From an uncultured Lachnospiraceae bacterium (GTDB lineage Bacteria; Bacillota; Clostridia; Lachnospirales; Lachnospiraceae): a stretch of 64,000 nucleotides of DNA. Within the stretch, counting starts at the first letter, position 1. Each line of letters opens with the position of its first letter. The notes under the pieces were generated by a model, which was not told the origin of the DNA, did not search any database, and worked only from the letters and a program-made list of their open reading frames with translations. Shown piece by piece: positions 47,901 to 57,696 of the stretch. The translations under genes and the position numbers were made by a program. The stretch is taken from NCBI GenBank assembly GCA_947629865.1, contig CANRFJ010000003.1, positions 1 to 64,000 of the forward strand, read 5' to 3'.

Positions 47901-48044
47901 TTTAACCTTCATTTCTGAGCGACTTGTCGCGAGGAGGCGATGAGAAAGCTGCGTACGCAGTTTCTCATCTGCCATCACAGCAATTTGTTTTCGCTCAGAA
48001 ACAAATTGCCGTGTGAAAAATAGCTATCGAGCTATTTTTCACAC
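47901..48044 (-). repeat. Leader hairpin element, copy D (three hairpins plus possible pseudoknot, upstream of xth)
   Basis: H1 48011-48044 GTGTGAAAAATAGCTATCGAGCTATTTTTCACAC; H2 loop CTGAGCG complementary to CGCTCAG next to the SD; H3 GATGAGAAACTGCG/CGCAGCTTTCTCATC. Confidence 0.8.
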
Positions 48045-48066
48045 TAATCCCCATTTCGAAGCGTCT

Positions 48067-50583
48067 CTATGCGACGGATATCACTTTGTACTCCTGCTCC
48101 TCCACCGTCTTTGTCAGCGTCTCGTCAGAGACCTCGGCGCTCATCGTCACCACGGCTGTGCCGTCCTTGTGGCTTACGACCGCCTCCTGTACTCCCGGCA
48201 GAGCCTCCAGGCATTTCTTCACTCTTGCCTCACAGTGTTCGCACATCATTCCCTCAATTTTCATTGTCTTTTTCATAATTTTTTTCCTTCCTTTCTTTCT
48301 TTTTATTTTTTTATCTCTTTTTCCACTGTATATGTCAAAGAGATTTAAGCGCAGGGCGTTCGTCACCACGCAGAAGCTGGACAGGCTCATGGCCGCCGCT
48401 CCGAACATCGGATTCAGCTGCCAGCCAAACAGGGGAATCCACACTCCGGCCGCCAGCGGAATACCGATAACATTGTAAATAAACGCCCAAAAAAGATTTT
48501 CGTGGATATTGCGCAGCGCCGCCCGACTCAGCCGGACAGCCGCCGGCACATCTATGAGACGGCTTTTCATGAGCACCACGTCCGCCGCATCGATGGCAAT
48601 ATCCGTACCGGCTCCGATGGCAATGCCGATATCCGCCCTGGTAAGCGCCGGCGCGTCGTTGATGCCGTCTCCTACCATGGCCGTCCGCCCGCTCTCTCTG
48701 AGCCTCCGGATAACCGCCTCCTTGCCCTCCGGCAGGACGCCGGCAATGACTTCGTCCACACCGGCCTGGGCGCCAATGGCCTTTGCCGTCCGCTCGTTGT
48801 CTCCGGTCAGCATTACCACGCGGATCCCCATGTTCTGCAGCGCCCTTACCGCCTTCGGGCTGTCCTCCTTTATCACGTCCGCCACGGCGATAATACCCAG
48901 GAGGTTCCCCTCTCTGGAAAAATAGAGTGGCGTCTTTCCCTCCTCTGCCAGCTCCTCGGCCTGCCCTTTCACCGACTCCGGCACCGCCGCCTGTTCGCAG
49001 ATGAATCCATAGTGGCCGCCGCAGAGCGTCTCTCCCCCGTATAGCGCCCTCAATCCGTTACCCGGCAGCGCCTGGAATTCCGTCACATCGCTCACTTCGG
49101 CCCCGTTTCTCTCTCCATAGGCGAGCACGGCTCCCGCCAGGGGGTGTTCGCTCCTTTTCTCCAGAGAGCACGCCAGGGAGAGCAGTTCCCTCTCCCGGAC
49201 TCCCTCCGCCGGGATCACGTCAGTCACCTCCGGCTCCCCCCTTGTGATCGTACCGGTCTTGTCAAGGGCCACAACCTCCACCCTGCCTGTCTCCTCCAGG
49301 GAAACAGCAGTCTTAAACATAATGCCGTGCCTGGCTCCTATTCCGCTCCCCACCATGATCGCCACAGGAGTCGCCAGCCCCAGCGCGCAGGGACAGCTGA
49401 TTACCAGCACGGATATGCTCCTTGCCAGCGCAAAGCCAATCGTCTGTCCCGCAATCAGCCACACGGCCAGCGTCACAAGGGCTGTCAGGATAACGGCCGG
49501 AACAAAAATTCCGGAAACCTTATCCGCCACTTTGGCGATCGGAGCTTTGGTGGCCGCCGCGTCGCTCACCATGCGTATGATCTGCGACAGGGTGGTGTCC
49601 TCACCCACACGGCGCGCCTCGCACCGGAGAAATCCAGACTGGTTGACAGTGGCCGCGGACACATCGTCTCCTGCCTCCTTGTCCACAGGGATACTCTCCC
49701 CGGTAAGGGCCGACTCATCGACGGCGCTGCTCCCCTCCAGTACCACGCCGTCTACCGGTATATTTTCTCCCGGACGCACCACAAATACATCTCCCTTTTT
49801 CACCTGGGCGACAGGAACCTCCCTCTCCTCTCCCTCCACTGCGATCACCGCCGTCCTGGGCGACAGTCTCATAAGCCCTTTCAGGGCGTCCGTTGTCCTT
49901 CCCTTGGATCGGGCCTCCAGCATTTTCCCCACTGTGATCAGCGTAAGGATCATGGCGGCCGACTCAAAATAAAACTCATGCATACAGGACATGACGCCCT
50001 CCATGTCCATGCGCATCTGGGCATCTGTCATCGCAAACAGGGCATAGACGCTGTAGACAAACGCAGCGCTGGCTCCCAGCGCCACTAGCGTATCCATGTT
50101 CGGCGCCCTGTGAAACAGACTCCGGTACCCGCTCACAAAAAACTTCTGATTAATCACCATGATCGCTATCGTGAGAAGCATCTGCGCAAGCCCCGCGGCC
50201 ACATGGTTCTCTGCCAGAAAAGCGGGCAGTGGCCATCCCCACATCATATGCCCCATGGAAATATACATCAGCGCCGCCAGAAAAATAAGAGAGACGCACA
50301 GCCGTTTTTTCAAAAGAGGAGTCTCCCTGTCGCGCAGCGCCTCCTCGTCTCCGCTCATCGCCGGAGCGGAAGCCTCTCCTCCCGTTCCCTTCTGTCCGGC
50401 GCCGTATCCGGCCGCCTCCACTGCCCGTATGATCGCCGCGGGTTCGGCGCTCCCCTCCACTCCCATGGAGTTAGTCAGCAGACTGACTGAGCAGGCGGTC
50501 ACACCCGGCACTTTCTTCACTGCCTTTTCCACCCTGGCGCTGCACGCCGCACATGTCATACCCGTCACCGTATACTGTTCCAT
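48067..50583 (-). CDS. copA: copper-translocating P-type ATPase with a C-terminally fused HMA (CopZ-like) domain
   Basis: [14 protein letters not shown] ([14 protein letters not shown]), [14 protein letters not shown]-terminal [25 protein letters not shown]. Confidence 0.95.
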   Translation of the reverse strand: MEQYTVTGMTCAACSARVEKAVKKVPGVTACSVSLLTNSMGVEGSAEPAAIIRAVEAAGYGAGQKGTGGEASAPAMSGDEEALRDRETPLLKKRLCVSLIFLAALMYISMGHMMWGWPLPAFLAENHVAAGLAQMLLTIAIMVINQKFFVSGYRSLFHRAPNMDTLVALGASAAFVYSVYALFAMTDAQMRMDMEGVMSCMHEFYFESAAMILTLITVGKMLEARSKGRTTDALKGLMRLSPRTAVIAVEGEEREVPVAQVKKGDVFVVRPGENIPVDGVVLEGSSAVDESALTGESIPVDKEAGDDVSAATVNQSGFLRCEARRVGEDTTLSQIIRMVSDAAATKAPIAKVADKVSGIFVPAVILTALVTLAVWLIAGQTIGFALARSISVLVISCPCALGLATPVAIMVGSGIGARHGIMFKTAVSLEETGRVEVVALDKTGTITRGEPEVTDVIPAEGVRERELLSLACSLEKRSEHPLAGAVLAYGERNGAEVSDVTEFQALPGNGLRALYGGETLCGGHYGFICEQAAVPESVKGQAEELAEEGKTPLYFSREGNLLGIIAVADVIKEDSPKAVRALQNMGIRVVMLTGDNERTAKAIGAQAGVDEVIAGVLPEGKEAVIRRLRESGRTAMVGDGINDAPALTRADIGIAIGAGTDIAIDAADVVLMKSRLIDVPAAVRLSRAALRNIHENLFWAFIYNVIGIPLAAGVWIPLFGWQLNPMFGAAAMSLSSFCVVTNALRLNLFDIYSGKRDKKIKRKKGRKKIMKKTMKIEGMMCEHCEARVKKCLEALPGVQEAVVSHKDGTAVVTMSAEVSDETLTKTVEEQEYKVISVA

Positions 50584-50619
50584 CTCCGCCTCCATTCCTG
50601 CATCTGTCCCTAACGCATT

Positions 50620-50925
50620 TTATTTCATCAATTTCTTCAGAGTGTCCAGCAGTTCCTCGACTGTCTCCTGCTTTCCCTCGCGTATGTCCCTGGTCACACA
50701 GGTTCTTATGTGGTTGGCAAGCAGCACCCGGTTAAAGCTGTTCAGCGCCGCATTGGCCGCCGCCACCTGAATCAGAATATCCGTACAATAGGCATCTTTT
50801 TCCACCATTTTGCGGATTCCCCGTATCTGCCCCTCGATCCGGTTCAGCCGGTGGAGCAGATCCTTATATTCCTCCGGAGAGCGCTCTTTTGTTTTCTGAC
50901 AACAGCCACATTCCTCTTTTTTCAT
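50620..50925 (-). CDS. csoR: CsoR/DUF156 family metal-sensing repressor
   Basis: LHRLNRIEGQIRGIRKMVEKDAYCTDILIQVAAANAALN...HIRTCV. Confidence 0.95.
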   Translation of the reverse strand: MKKEECGCCQKTKERSPEEYKDLLHRLNRIEGQIRGIRKMVEKDAYCTDILIQVAAANAALNSFNRVLLANHIRTCVTRDIREGKQETVEELLDTLKKLMK

Positions 50926-50983
50926 AGCATCCTCCATTCAGTAAGGCAAATACATTCGTCCAGCGCCTCTTTCTGACGTTATC

Positions 50984-51004
50984 ATATACCCCCATGGGGT
51001 ATAT
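50984..51004. promoter_or_regulatory. CsoR-type operator palindrome ATATACCCCcatGGGGTATAT
   Basis: Perfect 9-bp arms around 3-nt spacer, upstream of csoR. Confidence 0.85.
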
Positions 51005-51134
51005 GTCAAGCCTTTTTTTGATTGCGGGCTATATTTAATTATGTTATACTATATACTGTCAAATATGCAAATTGCAAACTGTGCGGCAGACGGCGCTCTG
51101 CCCGCACCATACCGGAGAGGAAAGGGGAATAATA

Positions 51135-51578
51135 TTGGAACTAAAAGATTTTATGGATTTATCAAAACTCCAGAAGATTCAGGACGATTTTTCAAACGCC
51201 ACCGGCCTGGCTGCCATTGCGGTCGGCATGGACGGCGAGTATCTTACAACCGGAAGTAATTTTACGGATTTCTGTATGAAATACACCCGCGGCTCCGAGG
51301 AGGGAAACCGGCGCTGCGTAAAATGCGACAACGAGTGTACCGGCACTTATTTCTGCCATGCCGGTCTGATGGACTTCTCCGTAGACATTGTCGTGGATGG
51401 GGAAAAAGTCGGGGCCATCATCGGCGGACAGGTGCTTCCGGAACAGCCGGACGAGGACAAATTCCGGGAGACCGCCAAAGAACTTGGCATTGATCCGGAG
51501 GCCTACATACAGGCGCTTCGCCAGGTGCCGGTCAGCACGGAAAAAAAATCCGCGCAGCCGCCGATCTGCTGGGAATGA
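51135..51578 (+). CDS. PocR-type sensory domain protein (N-terminal part of a split PocR-MCP protein)
   Basis: GNRRCVKCDNECTGTYFCHAGLMDFSVDIVVDGEKVGAIIGGQVLPEQP; RBS plus TTG start at 51135; ends after an A8 run. Confidence 0.75.
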   Translation: MELKDFMDLSKLQKIQDDFSNATGLAAIAVGMDGEYLTTGSNFTDFCMKYTRGSEEGNRRCVKCDNECTGTYFCHAGLMDFSVDIVVDGEKVGAIIGGQVLPEQPDEDKFRETAKELGIDPEAYIQALRQVPVSTEKKSAQPPICWE

Positions 51579-51916
51579 TTACAAACCAGCTGGTAAATCT
51601 GGAATATTACAGACACCACAACGCCTCCCGCCTGGACATCATGCAGGAGGAGATACAGCAGTCCAAAGAATTTATTGATACAATCAACGAGTACACACGG
51701 AATCTCAAAGCGATTTCCAGCAAGCAGCGTATTCTGGCTCTGAACGCCAGTATTGAGGCGGCCCGCAGCGGAGAGGCCGGCGCCGGGTTTTCCGTCGTGG
51801 CCAAGAGTATGCAGGATCTCTCCACCCAGTCCGAGGAGATTTACGGAGACATCGAGCAGTCCGTGAACGAGATTACCAAGACATTTTCCACCCTGTCCAG
51901 CCTGTTTGAGGAGTGA
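51575..51916 (+). CDS. methyl-accepting chemotaxis signalling domain (C-terminal part of the same split gene)
   Basis: ISSKQRILALNASIEAARSGEAGAGFSVVAKSMQDLSTQSEE; in the -1 frame relative to 51135..51578. Confidence 0.8.
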   Translation: MITNQLVNLEYYRHHNASRLDIMQEEIQQSKEFIDTINEYTRNLKAISSKQRILALNASIEAARSGEAGAGFSVVAKSMQDLSTQSEEIYGDIEQSVNEITKTFSTLSSLFEE

Positions 51917-51985
51917 GGAAACGCTGCCGGCTCTCCGGCCGCGCATGTGTCCTGGGGCGCGCGACGTCAGGCTGTCGGCGCACGC

Positions 51986-52774
51986 TTACCGCTCACAATC
52001 CGTGAGTTCTGTGATGGTGGGCGAGTCTCCGCACACGGCACAGCCCGAGGTATCCGCGGGCAGTTTTATCTTGCGAAATTCCATTTTAAGGGCATTATAC
52101 GTCAACAGATAACCGGTCAGCAGTTCCCCTGCGCCGGTTATATATTTGATCGCCTCCATCGCCTGCAGGCTTCCGATGACGCCGGGCATGGCTCCGACCA
52201 CGCCTGCCTGTCTGCCGGTGGGCACCGCCCCCTCAGGCGGCGGCGCTCCGAATACGCAGCGGTAACAGGGGCCCTCTCCCGGCACATAGGTCATCAGCTG
52301 TCCCTCAAATCCGAGGATCCCCGCATGGGAAAACGGCTTCTCCGCCATGACGCAGGCATCGTTTATCAAAAATTTGGCGGTAAAATTATCGGTTCCGTCA
52401 ATAATAAAATCATATCCCGCAATCAAATCCATAATATTTCCGGCCGCCGCACAAGTGCGGTATGTATTTACGGTGACGTCCGGATTCAGCCGGTTCATGG
52501 TCTCCCTGGCGGACTCAACCTTTGCCTTTCCCAGGTCGTCTGTGCTGTGCAGAATCTGCCTCTGCAGATTGGACAGCTCCACCTCGTCGGCGTCCGCAAT
52601 CCCGATTGTTCCCACACCGGCGGCAGTCAGATACATGGCCGCCGACGAGCCGAGACCGCCCGCCCCTATGATCAGGACACGGGAATCCAGCAGTTTTTCC
52701 TGTCCCTCGGCGCCGATTTCCCTCAGAACGGTGTGTCTGGAATAGCGCTCCGTCTGCTCATTCGTAAATGTCAT
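51986..52774 (-). CDS. ThiF/MoeB/HesA family adenylyltransferase
   Basis: RYSRHTVLREIGAEGQEKLLDSRVLIIGAGGLGSSAAMYLTAAGVGTIGIADADEVELSNLQRQILH. Confidence 0.94.
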   Translation of the reverse strand: MTFTNEQTERYSRHTVLREIGAEGQEKLLDSRVLIIGAGGLGSSAAMYLTAAGVGTIGIADADEVELSNLQRQILHSTDDLGKAKVESARETMNRLNPDVTVNTYRTCAAAGNIMDLIAGYDFIIDGTDNFTAKFLINDACVMAEKPFSHAGILGFEGQLMTYVPGEGPCYRCVFGAPPPEGAVPTGRQAGVVGAMPGVIGSLQAMEAIKYITGAGELLTGYLLTYNALKMEFRKIKLPADTSGCAVCGDSPTITELTDCER

Positions 52775-52836
52775 CGCTAACCACCTCGCATACTATACAG
52801 AAACTGTGCTTCATCTCCCGCCCCTCATCACAAAAA

Positions 52837-52866
52837 ATTGCACCATTAACCGAATAATGGTGCAAT
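52837..52866 (-). terminator. efp terminator
   Basis: ATTGCACCATTA-TTCGGT-TAATGGTGCAAT followed by T-run on minus strand. Confidence 0.9.
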
Positions 52867-52889
52867 CTCTCTCGCATCAGACAATTTTC

Positions 52890-53447
52890 TTACAGACGCT
52901 TCAGATACTCTCCGGTACGGGTGTCAATCTGAATCACATCGCCCTGATTTACAAAAATCGGCACGTTGACCTGTGCGCCTGTCTCGACAGTGGCCGGTTT
53001 AGTCACGTTGGTAGCCGTGTCGCCCTTTACGCCGGGCTCGGTCTCTGTCACCTCTAACTCAGCAAACATCGGAGGCTCGATGGCAAAGATATTTCCCTTG
53101 TAGGAAACCATCTTTACATTGTCATTCTCCTTTACAAACTTCATGGATTCGCCGACGGCCTCCTCTGTCAGGGCAATCTGCTCATACGTCTCATTGTCCA
53201 TGAAATTGTACATCTCTCCATCGTTATACAGATATTGCATCTCTTTTTTATCAATGTGCGCCTGCGGGTACTTCTCGGTCGGGCGGAAGGTCTTTTCCAC
53301 AACGCCGCCGTCTACTACATTTTTTAACTTTGTGCGCACAAAAGCGGCTCCCTTGCCCGGCTTTACATGCTGGAATTCCACTATCTGATATACAGTTCCC
53401 TCAATCTCAATTGTCAGGCCGTTCCTAAAATCTCCTGCTGATACCAT
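52890..53447 (-). CDS. efp: translation elongation factor P
   Basis: [43 protein letters not shown]. Confidence 0.97.
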   Translation of the reverse strand: MVSAGDFRNGLTIEIEGTVYQIVEFQHVKPGKGAAFVRTKLKNVVDGGVVEKTFRPTEKYPQAHIDKKEMQYLYNDGEMYNFMDNETYEQIALTEEAVGESMKFVKENDNVKMVSYKGNIFAIEPPMFAELEVTETEPGVKGDTATNVTKPATVETGAQVNVPIFVNQGDVIQIDTRTGEYLKRL

Positions 53448-53513
53448 TTGTTCCTCTCCTTCCGCCGCTCTCACGGCACTAAAATTCGTAATCTATTCTT
53501 TATTTTATTATAC

Positions 53514-54728
53514 TTACCTGCATTTTTCAAGTATTTCTTTTGCAATGTCCGACGCCGGACGCCCATCGGTGAAAATCTGCACTTCGGCCGCCGCCTCATA
53601 GAAGGGCCTGCGCTTCTCCATCAGTTGCCGGATATAGGCCACATTCATATTGTCACGCAGCAGGGGGCGGTCTGTGCTGTGACGCACTCTCTCAAAAACC
53701 GTCTCCGGCTCCGCCCGGAGCAGGACTACCGTTCCGATTGCCTGAAGCTTCCTCACATTCAGCTCCCGCAGCGCCATGCCGCCCCCGCATGAGATCACGG
53801 CCGGAGCGAGGCCTCCCAGTTCGTCTATCATCTCCGTCTCCCGGTCGCGGAAATAGGCCTCGCCCTCCTCCTCAAAGATGGCGGCAATGCTCCGGCCCTC
53901 TTTTTCCTCGATCCACCGATCCGTATCGACCTCCTCCCGTCCGGACAGGACTCTCAGTTCCGCCGATACCGTGGATTTTCCCACCCCCATAAAACCAATG
54001 AGGACAATATGGCGCTTGCCGCTGTAGATCCGGTCAAACACACTTTTCATAACGGCGATTGGAAGCTGTCCCGGCGCCGAGGTCTGCCCCGCGCTTCCAA
54101 ACGACACCGAGGAACCGTACAGGCCGCCATACAGTCTGGATTTTTTTCCCAGTTCTCCCATCGACATCGTTATCAGCGGAAAATCCGGAGCGAGCTTCTT
54201 CATCTGAGCGGTGGCATCGAGAAGTCTCTCCACATCCGCCTCCTCCGACGGCATACAGGCAAGTTTCCCCACATCACAGCCGCTCTCCTTCGCCCGCGTC
54301 AGCTTCTCTAGGATTTTCTCCCCGGAGGGCGTGCCCGAAAAATCATGGTATGAACCGATAACTTTCACTCTGCTTTCGGGGAAGCGGGCCTTTCTGCCCG
54401 CCACATCCGCTCCCTCCCTGTCGATTTCCACATCGACATAGTCCGCAATATTCTGCCCGATTACCTTGTCAATCAGGGCAAAATAATCAAAGCGGGAACC
54501 GTTTGGCTCTCCCCCCTCCTTCTCCGTCCGGAGGGTGACGATCAGCTTTTTTTCGCCCAGGATCTTTTTCAATTCCCTGACGATATCCGGCAGTTCCTTC
54601 TCATAGCCGGCATAGCAGTCCACCCGCCATTCCGCCATCTCTGCCGGAAGGGCGGCGGCCTCTCTCGCCTGTGCCGTCAGGCCGTCCCGCATGGGAGCTG
54701 TGAGCGGCACGCATATCTCTGGTCTCAT
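53514..54728 (-). CDS. aroD-aroK: bifunctional type I 3-dehydroquinate dehydratase / shikimate kinase
   Basis: N-terminal AroD (CVPLTA, EWRVD, VTLRTEKEGG, VIGSYHDF) fused to AroK (IGFMGVGKSTVS, SCGGGMALRE, DRPLL). Confidence 0.92.
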   Translation of the reverse strand: MRPEICVPLTAPMRDGLTAQAREAAALPAEMAEWRVDCYAGYEKELPDIVRELKKILGEKKLIVTLRTEKEGGEPNGSRFDYFALIDKVIGQNIADYVDVEIDREGADVAGRKARFPESRVKVIGSYHDFSGTPSGEKILEKLTRAKESGCDVGKLACMPSEEADVERLLDATAQMKKLAPDFPLITMSMGELGKKSRLYGGLYGSSVSFGSAGQTSAPGQLPIAVMKSVFDRIYSGKRHIVLIGFMGVGKSTVSAELRVLSGREEVDTDRWIEEKEGRSIAAIFEEEGEAYFRDRETEMIDELGGLAPAVISCGGGMALRELNVRKLQAIGTVVLLRAEPETVFERVRHSTDRPLLRDNMNVAYIRQLMEKRRPFYEAAAEVQIFTDGRPASDIAKEILEKCR

Positions 54729-55834
54729 ACTTCTCTCCCTTCCTGTTCTCCTGCCCCGTCCTCAATCTCTATCAGTTCTTTTGGGGAATGGGTGATGTCC
54801 TCGCACCCGTCCTCCGTGATAATCACTACGTCTTCAATCCGCACCCCGCCGAAATTCTCAATATAGATGCCCGGCTCCACCGTGATTACCATTCCCGGCT
54901 GGATAACCGTCTCCTCCCTGGGGGAAAACACCGGCTTCTCGTGGATATCCAGACCAACCGAGTGCCCCAGTGCATGGCCGAAGCAATCGCCGTATCCGGC
55001 CTCCTTAATCACATCTCGCGCCAGCGCATCAATCTCCCGCCCCGTCATTCCCGGCCGGATTCCCGCCAGCGCCCGCTTCTGTGCCCGCAGGACGGTATCG
55101 TAGATCTCCCGCTGTCTGTCGGAGGCTCTGCCCATCACCAGCGTGCGCGTCATATCCGAACAGTACCCCCGGTAGCGGCAGCCAAAATCCAGCGTGAGAA
55201 AATCCCCCTCCTCCAACGGTTTATCCGTGGGAACGGCATGGGGCATGGCCGAGTGGAGGCCGGAGGCCGCGATGGTATCAAAACTGAGTCCGTCTGCTCC
55301 CTCCTCCTTCAGGAAAAATTCCAGCAGAGCCGCCGTCTGCTTTTCCGTCATGCCGATTTTCACACGGGGGAGAAGCCGCCGGAAGGCACGGTCGCCAATG
55401 GCCTCCGCCTGACGCAGCCACCCGGTCTCCTCCTCGGACTTCACCGAGCGGAAGCTTGTAATCTCCCTGCCAATATATCGCAGCTGTGCGCCTACATTTC
55501 TTTCCTCCAAAGCCTTCTTCAGTTTTTCATATTCGGCGACCGTCATCGTTTCGTCCTCTATGCCGAGAACGCTGATTTTTTCCTCCTTCATGAGCTTTGC
55601 CAGCGGCGCATAGTACCCGTCCCCCTCCCACTCCGCTATCTGCGCGTCTGGGCACTCCGCCGCCGCGGCTATGGTGTAGCGGGAATCCGTCGCCACCAGC
55701 GTGGTGTCGGGCGTCAGGCAGACATATCCCTCTCCGGTAAATCCGGCCACATAGCGCATGTTGGCCGGATCCGTAATTAAGAATGATTCCGCTGTCTGAG
55801 TTGAAAATATTTTTTCCCTGATTTCTTTCTGCAT
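54725..55834 (-). CDS. pepP: Xaa-Pro aminopeptidase (M24)
   Basis: FLTLDFGCRYRGYCSDMTRT, GHALGHSVGLDIHEKP, VITVEPGIYI. Confidence 0.94.
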   Translation of the reverse strand: MQKEIREKIFSTQTAESFLITDPANMRYVAGFTGEGYVCLTPDTTLVATDSRYTIAAAAECPDAQIAEWEGDGYYAPLAKLMKEEKISVLGIEDETMTVAEYEKLKKALEERNVGAQLRYIGREITSFRSVKSEEETGWLRQAEAIGDRAFRRLLPRVKIGMTEKQTAALLEFFLKEEGADGLSFDTIAASGLHSAMPHAVPTDKPLEEGDFLTLDFGCRYRGYCSDMTRTLVMGRASDRQREIYDTVLRAQKRALAGIRPGMTGREIDALARDVIKEAGYGDCFGHALGHSVGLDIHEKPVFSPREETVIQPGMVITVEPGIYIENFGGVRIEDVVIITEDGCEDITHSPKELIEIEDGAGEQEGREV

Positions 55835-56349
55835 TTCCTGTTCCTCTTTTTCTCTCTCATTTTCATGCGGTATTCCTTGAGGACGATCCTCTCTAACTGC
55901 CGCTTCAATACAATCTGTATCTCCTCCCGCCCGTTAATGGGCTTTACGAGATAGTTCTTCAGGCCGATCCTCTTGGCGCCAAATATGTCCGTAAACAGCT
56001 GATCCCCCACAAACACCGTGTTTTCCGGCCGCGTGTTCATCAGCTCCATCGCGTAGTAATACCCTTTTTTGGCCGGCTTGTGGGCATTAAACACCGAGTG
56101 CACCCCGATGTCCTCATTAAAAGAATACACCCTTTTTTTCTTATTATTGGAGATGAGACAGCACTCAAAACCGATTTTTTTGAGGCGGACAAATAATTTT
56201 TTCGCCACCTCGCTGGCGGCGCTCCCGTGCTCCACCAATGTGTTGTCAATGTCAAAGAGGATTCCACGGTAGCCCTCCTTATACAGCCGCTCATAGTCGA
56301 TGGCATAGGTTGAGGCTACGGTGGCATCCGGGAAAAAGCGTTCAAACAT
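55777..56349 (-). CDS. YqeG family HAD IIIA-type phosphatase
   Basis: YRGILFDIDNTLVEHG, CCLISNNKKKRV, NTVFVGDQLFTDIFGA. Confidence 0.93.
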   Translation of the reverse strand: MFERFFPDATVASTYAIDYERLYKEGYRGILFDIDNTLVEHGSAASEVAKKLFVRLKKIGFECCLISNNKKKRVYSFNEDIGVHSVFNAHKPAKKGYYYAMELMNTRPENTVFVGDQLFTDIFGAKRIGLKNYLVKPINGREEIQIVLKRQLERIVLKEYRMKMREKKRNRKCRKKSGKKYFQLRQRNHS

Positions 56350-56370
56350 AAGCTTTGATTCCTTTCCGCC

Positions 56371-57684
56371 TCATTTTGCTATGGATTTCAGATGCGTGAT
56401 AAACTGCTCCGCCACACGTCCCGAATAGCCGCCGTTTCGCAGGCTCCAGGCATTGGCCTGGCTGAGAAGTTCTCCCTCCGGCAGGGTGATTTCCGGACTG
56501 GCCGCCGCCAGCGACCGCACGATCTCATCAAACTCCTTCTTCATCGGCCGGTCAAAGAAAATACTGACGCCGAAGCGGGCCACGAGGGAGAGTTTTTCCT
56601 GCACCGTATCGGAGCGGTGCAGCTCGTCCTGCGACATGTCGGAGCGGTCGCTCCATGTCTCGCGGATCAGATGACGCCGGTTCGAGGTGGCATAGATCAG
56701 CACGTTGTCCGGCCGCACCTCCAGTCCGCCCTCTATGACGGCCTTCAGGTATTTATACTCGATTTCAAATTCCTCAAAGGACAAATCGTCCATATAGATG
56801 ATAAATTTATAATTCCGGTTTTTCACCTGTTCGATAATGGCGGACAGATCACGGAACTGATGCTTATAGACCTCGATCAGGCGCAGCCCCCTGTCATAGT
56901 AGCGGTTGAGGATCGCCTTGATGCAGGTGGACTTTCCCGTGCCGCTGTCGCCAAAGAGCAGGCAGTTGTTAGCCTTTCTGCCCTCGACAAAGGCCTCGGT
57001 ATTCTCGATGAGCTGCTGCTTCTGCCTCTCATAGCCAATCAGATCCTCCATCGTCACATCGCTGGTATGGGTTATCGGGGATAACACCATTTTCTCCCCG
57101 CTGTGTGTCACACGGAAGGCCTTGTTCAGCCCGAATTTGCCCACACCGTAGGTCTTATAAAAACCGGTGACGATGCGGAACATATCCTCCCCGTTCTCCG
57201 CCGCCCGCAGCTCAGCCGCCAAAGTGCGCACTTTTTCGCTGACGCTTTTGTTATAAGTATTTTCCGCCTTGGCCATCGAGCGGTAATGGGTGAGAGTGGA
57301 AAAGCACTGCACGTCTAACATCTGCTCAATCCGTGTAAAATCATAGTGGAACAGCCGGTAAAAACAGTCCATATCCTGCTTTACTATAGTATTTACGCTC
57401 GCATACTCCGATGCGCCCACGGTCTCACATATCATACTGAAGGGATTTTCATTCATCGCGAGCAGATAGGCAATATAACACTGCCACAGGTTTTCGTCAA
57501 AGCCGTAGGTGGTGGACAGATCCAACAGCCGGTAGACCTGGTCGTAGACCTTCCGCACCAGTTCGTCCTTTCTGGCGGCGCTCCCCTCCTGTTCCATCTC
57601 CTCAAAGATCCGTCCGAGGGACATCAGAATACTGTCCTCCCCCAGATTTCCATACATAATCAGTCTGGCAGTTTCCTTATACAT
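56371..57684 (-). CDS. DUF815-type ATP-binding protein
   Basis: NNCLLFGDSGTGKSTCIKAIL, FIIYMDDLSFEEFE, YATSNRRHLIRETWSDR. Confidence 0.88.
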   Translation of the reverse strand: MYKETARLIMYGNLGEDSILMSLGRIFEEMEQEGSAARKDELVRKVYDQVYRLLDLSTTYGFDENLWQCYIAYLLAMNENPFSMICETVGASEYASVNTIVKQDMDCFYRLFHYDFTRIEQMLDVQCFSTLTHYRSMAKAENTYNKSVSEKVRTLAAELRAAENGEDMFRIVTGFYKTYGVGKFGLNKAFRVTHSGEKMVLSPITHTSDVTMEDLIGYERQKQQLIENTEAFVEGRKANNCLLFGDSGTGKSTCIKAILNRYYDRGLRLIEVYKHQFRDLSAIIEQVKNRNYKFIIYMDDLSFEEFEIEYKYLKAVIEGGLEVRPDNVLIYATSNRRHLIRETWSDRSDMSQDELHRSDTVQEKLSLVARFGVSIFFDRPMKKEFDEIVRSLAAASPEITLPEGELLSQANAWSLRNGGYSGRVAEQFITHLKSIAK

Positions 57685-57696
57685 GGCAGCCTCCAT

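Noticed and set aside
26884-48044. Leader copies D/E as TIR-bearing MITEs
   Set aside because: The GTGTGAAAAATA hairpin occurs only at the 5' end; no matching terminal inverted repeat or target duplication seen at the 3' end, and all copies are in sense orientation at start codons.
49144-50088. 314-aa plus-strand ORF
   Set aside because: Antisense to copA, low-complexity R/H/P-rich translation, no RBS or domain.
54788-55780. 330-aa plus-strand ORF
   Set aside because: Antisense shadow of pepP; no recognisable domains, codon-bias artefact of GC-rich coding DNA.
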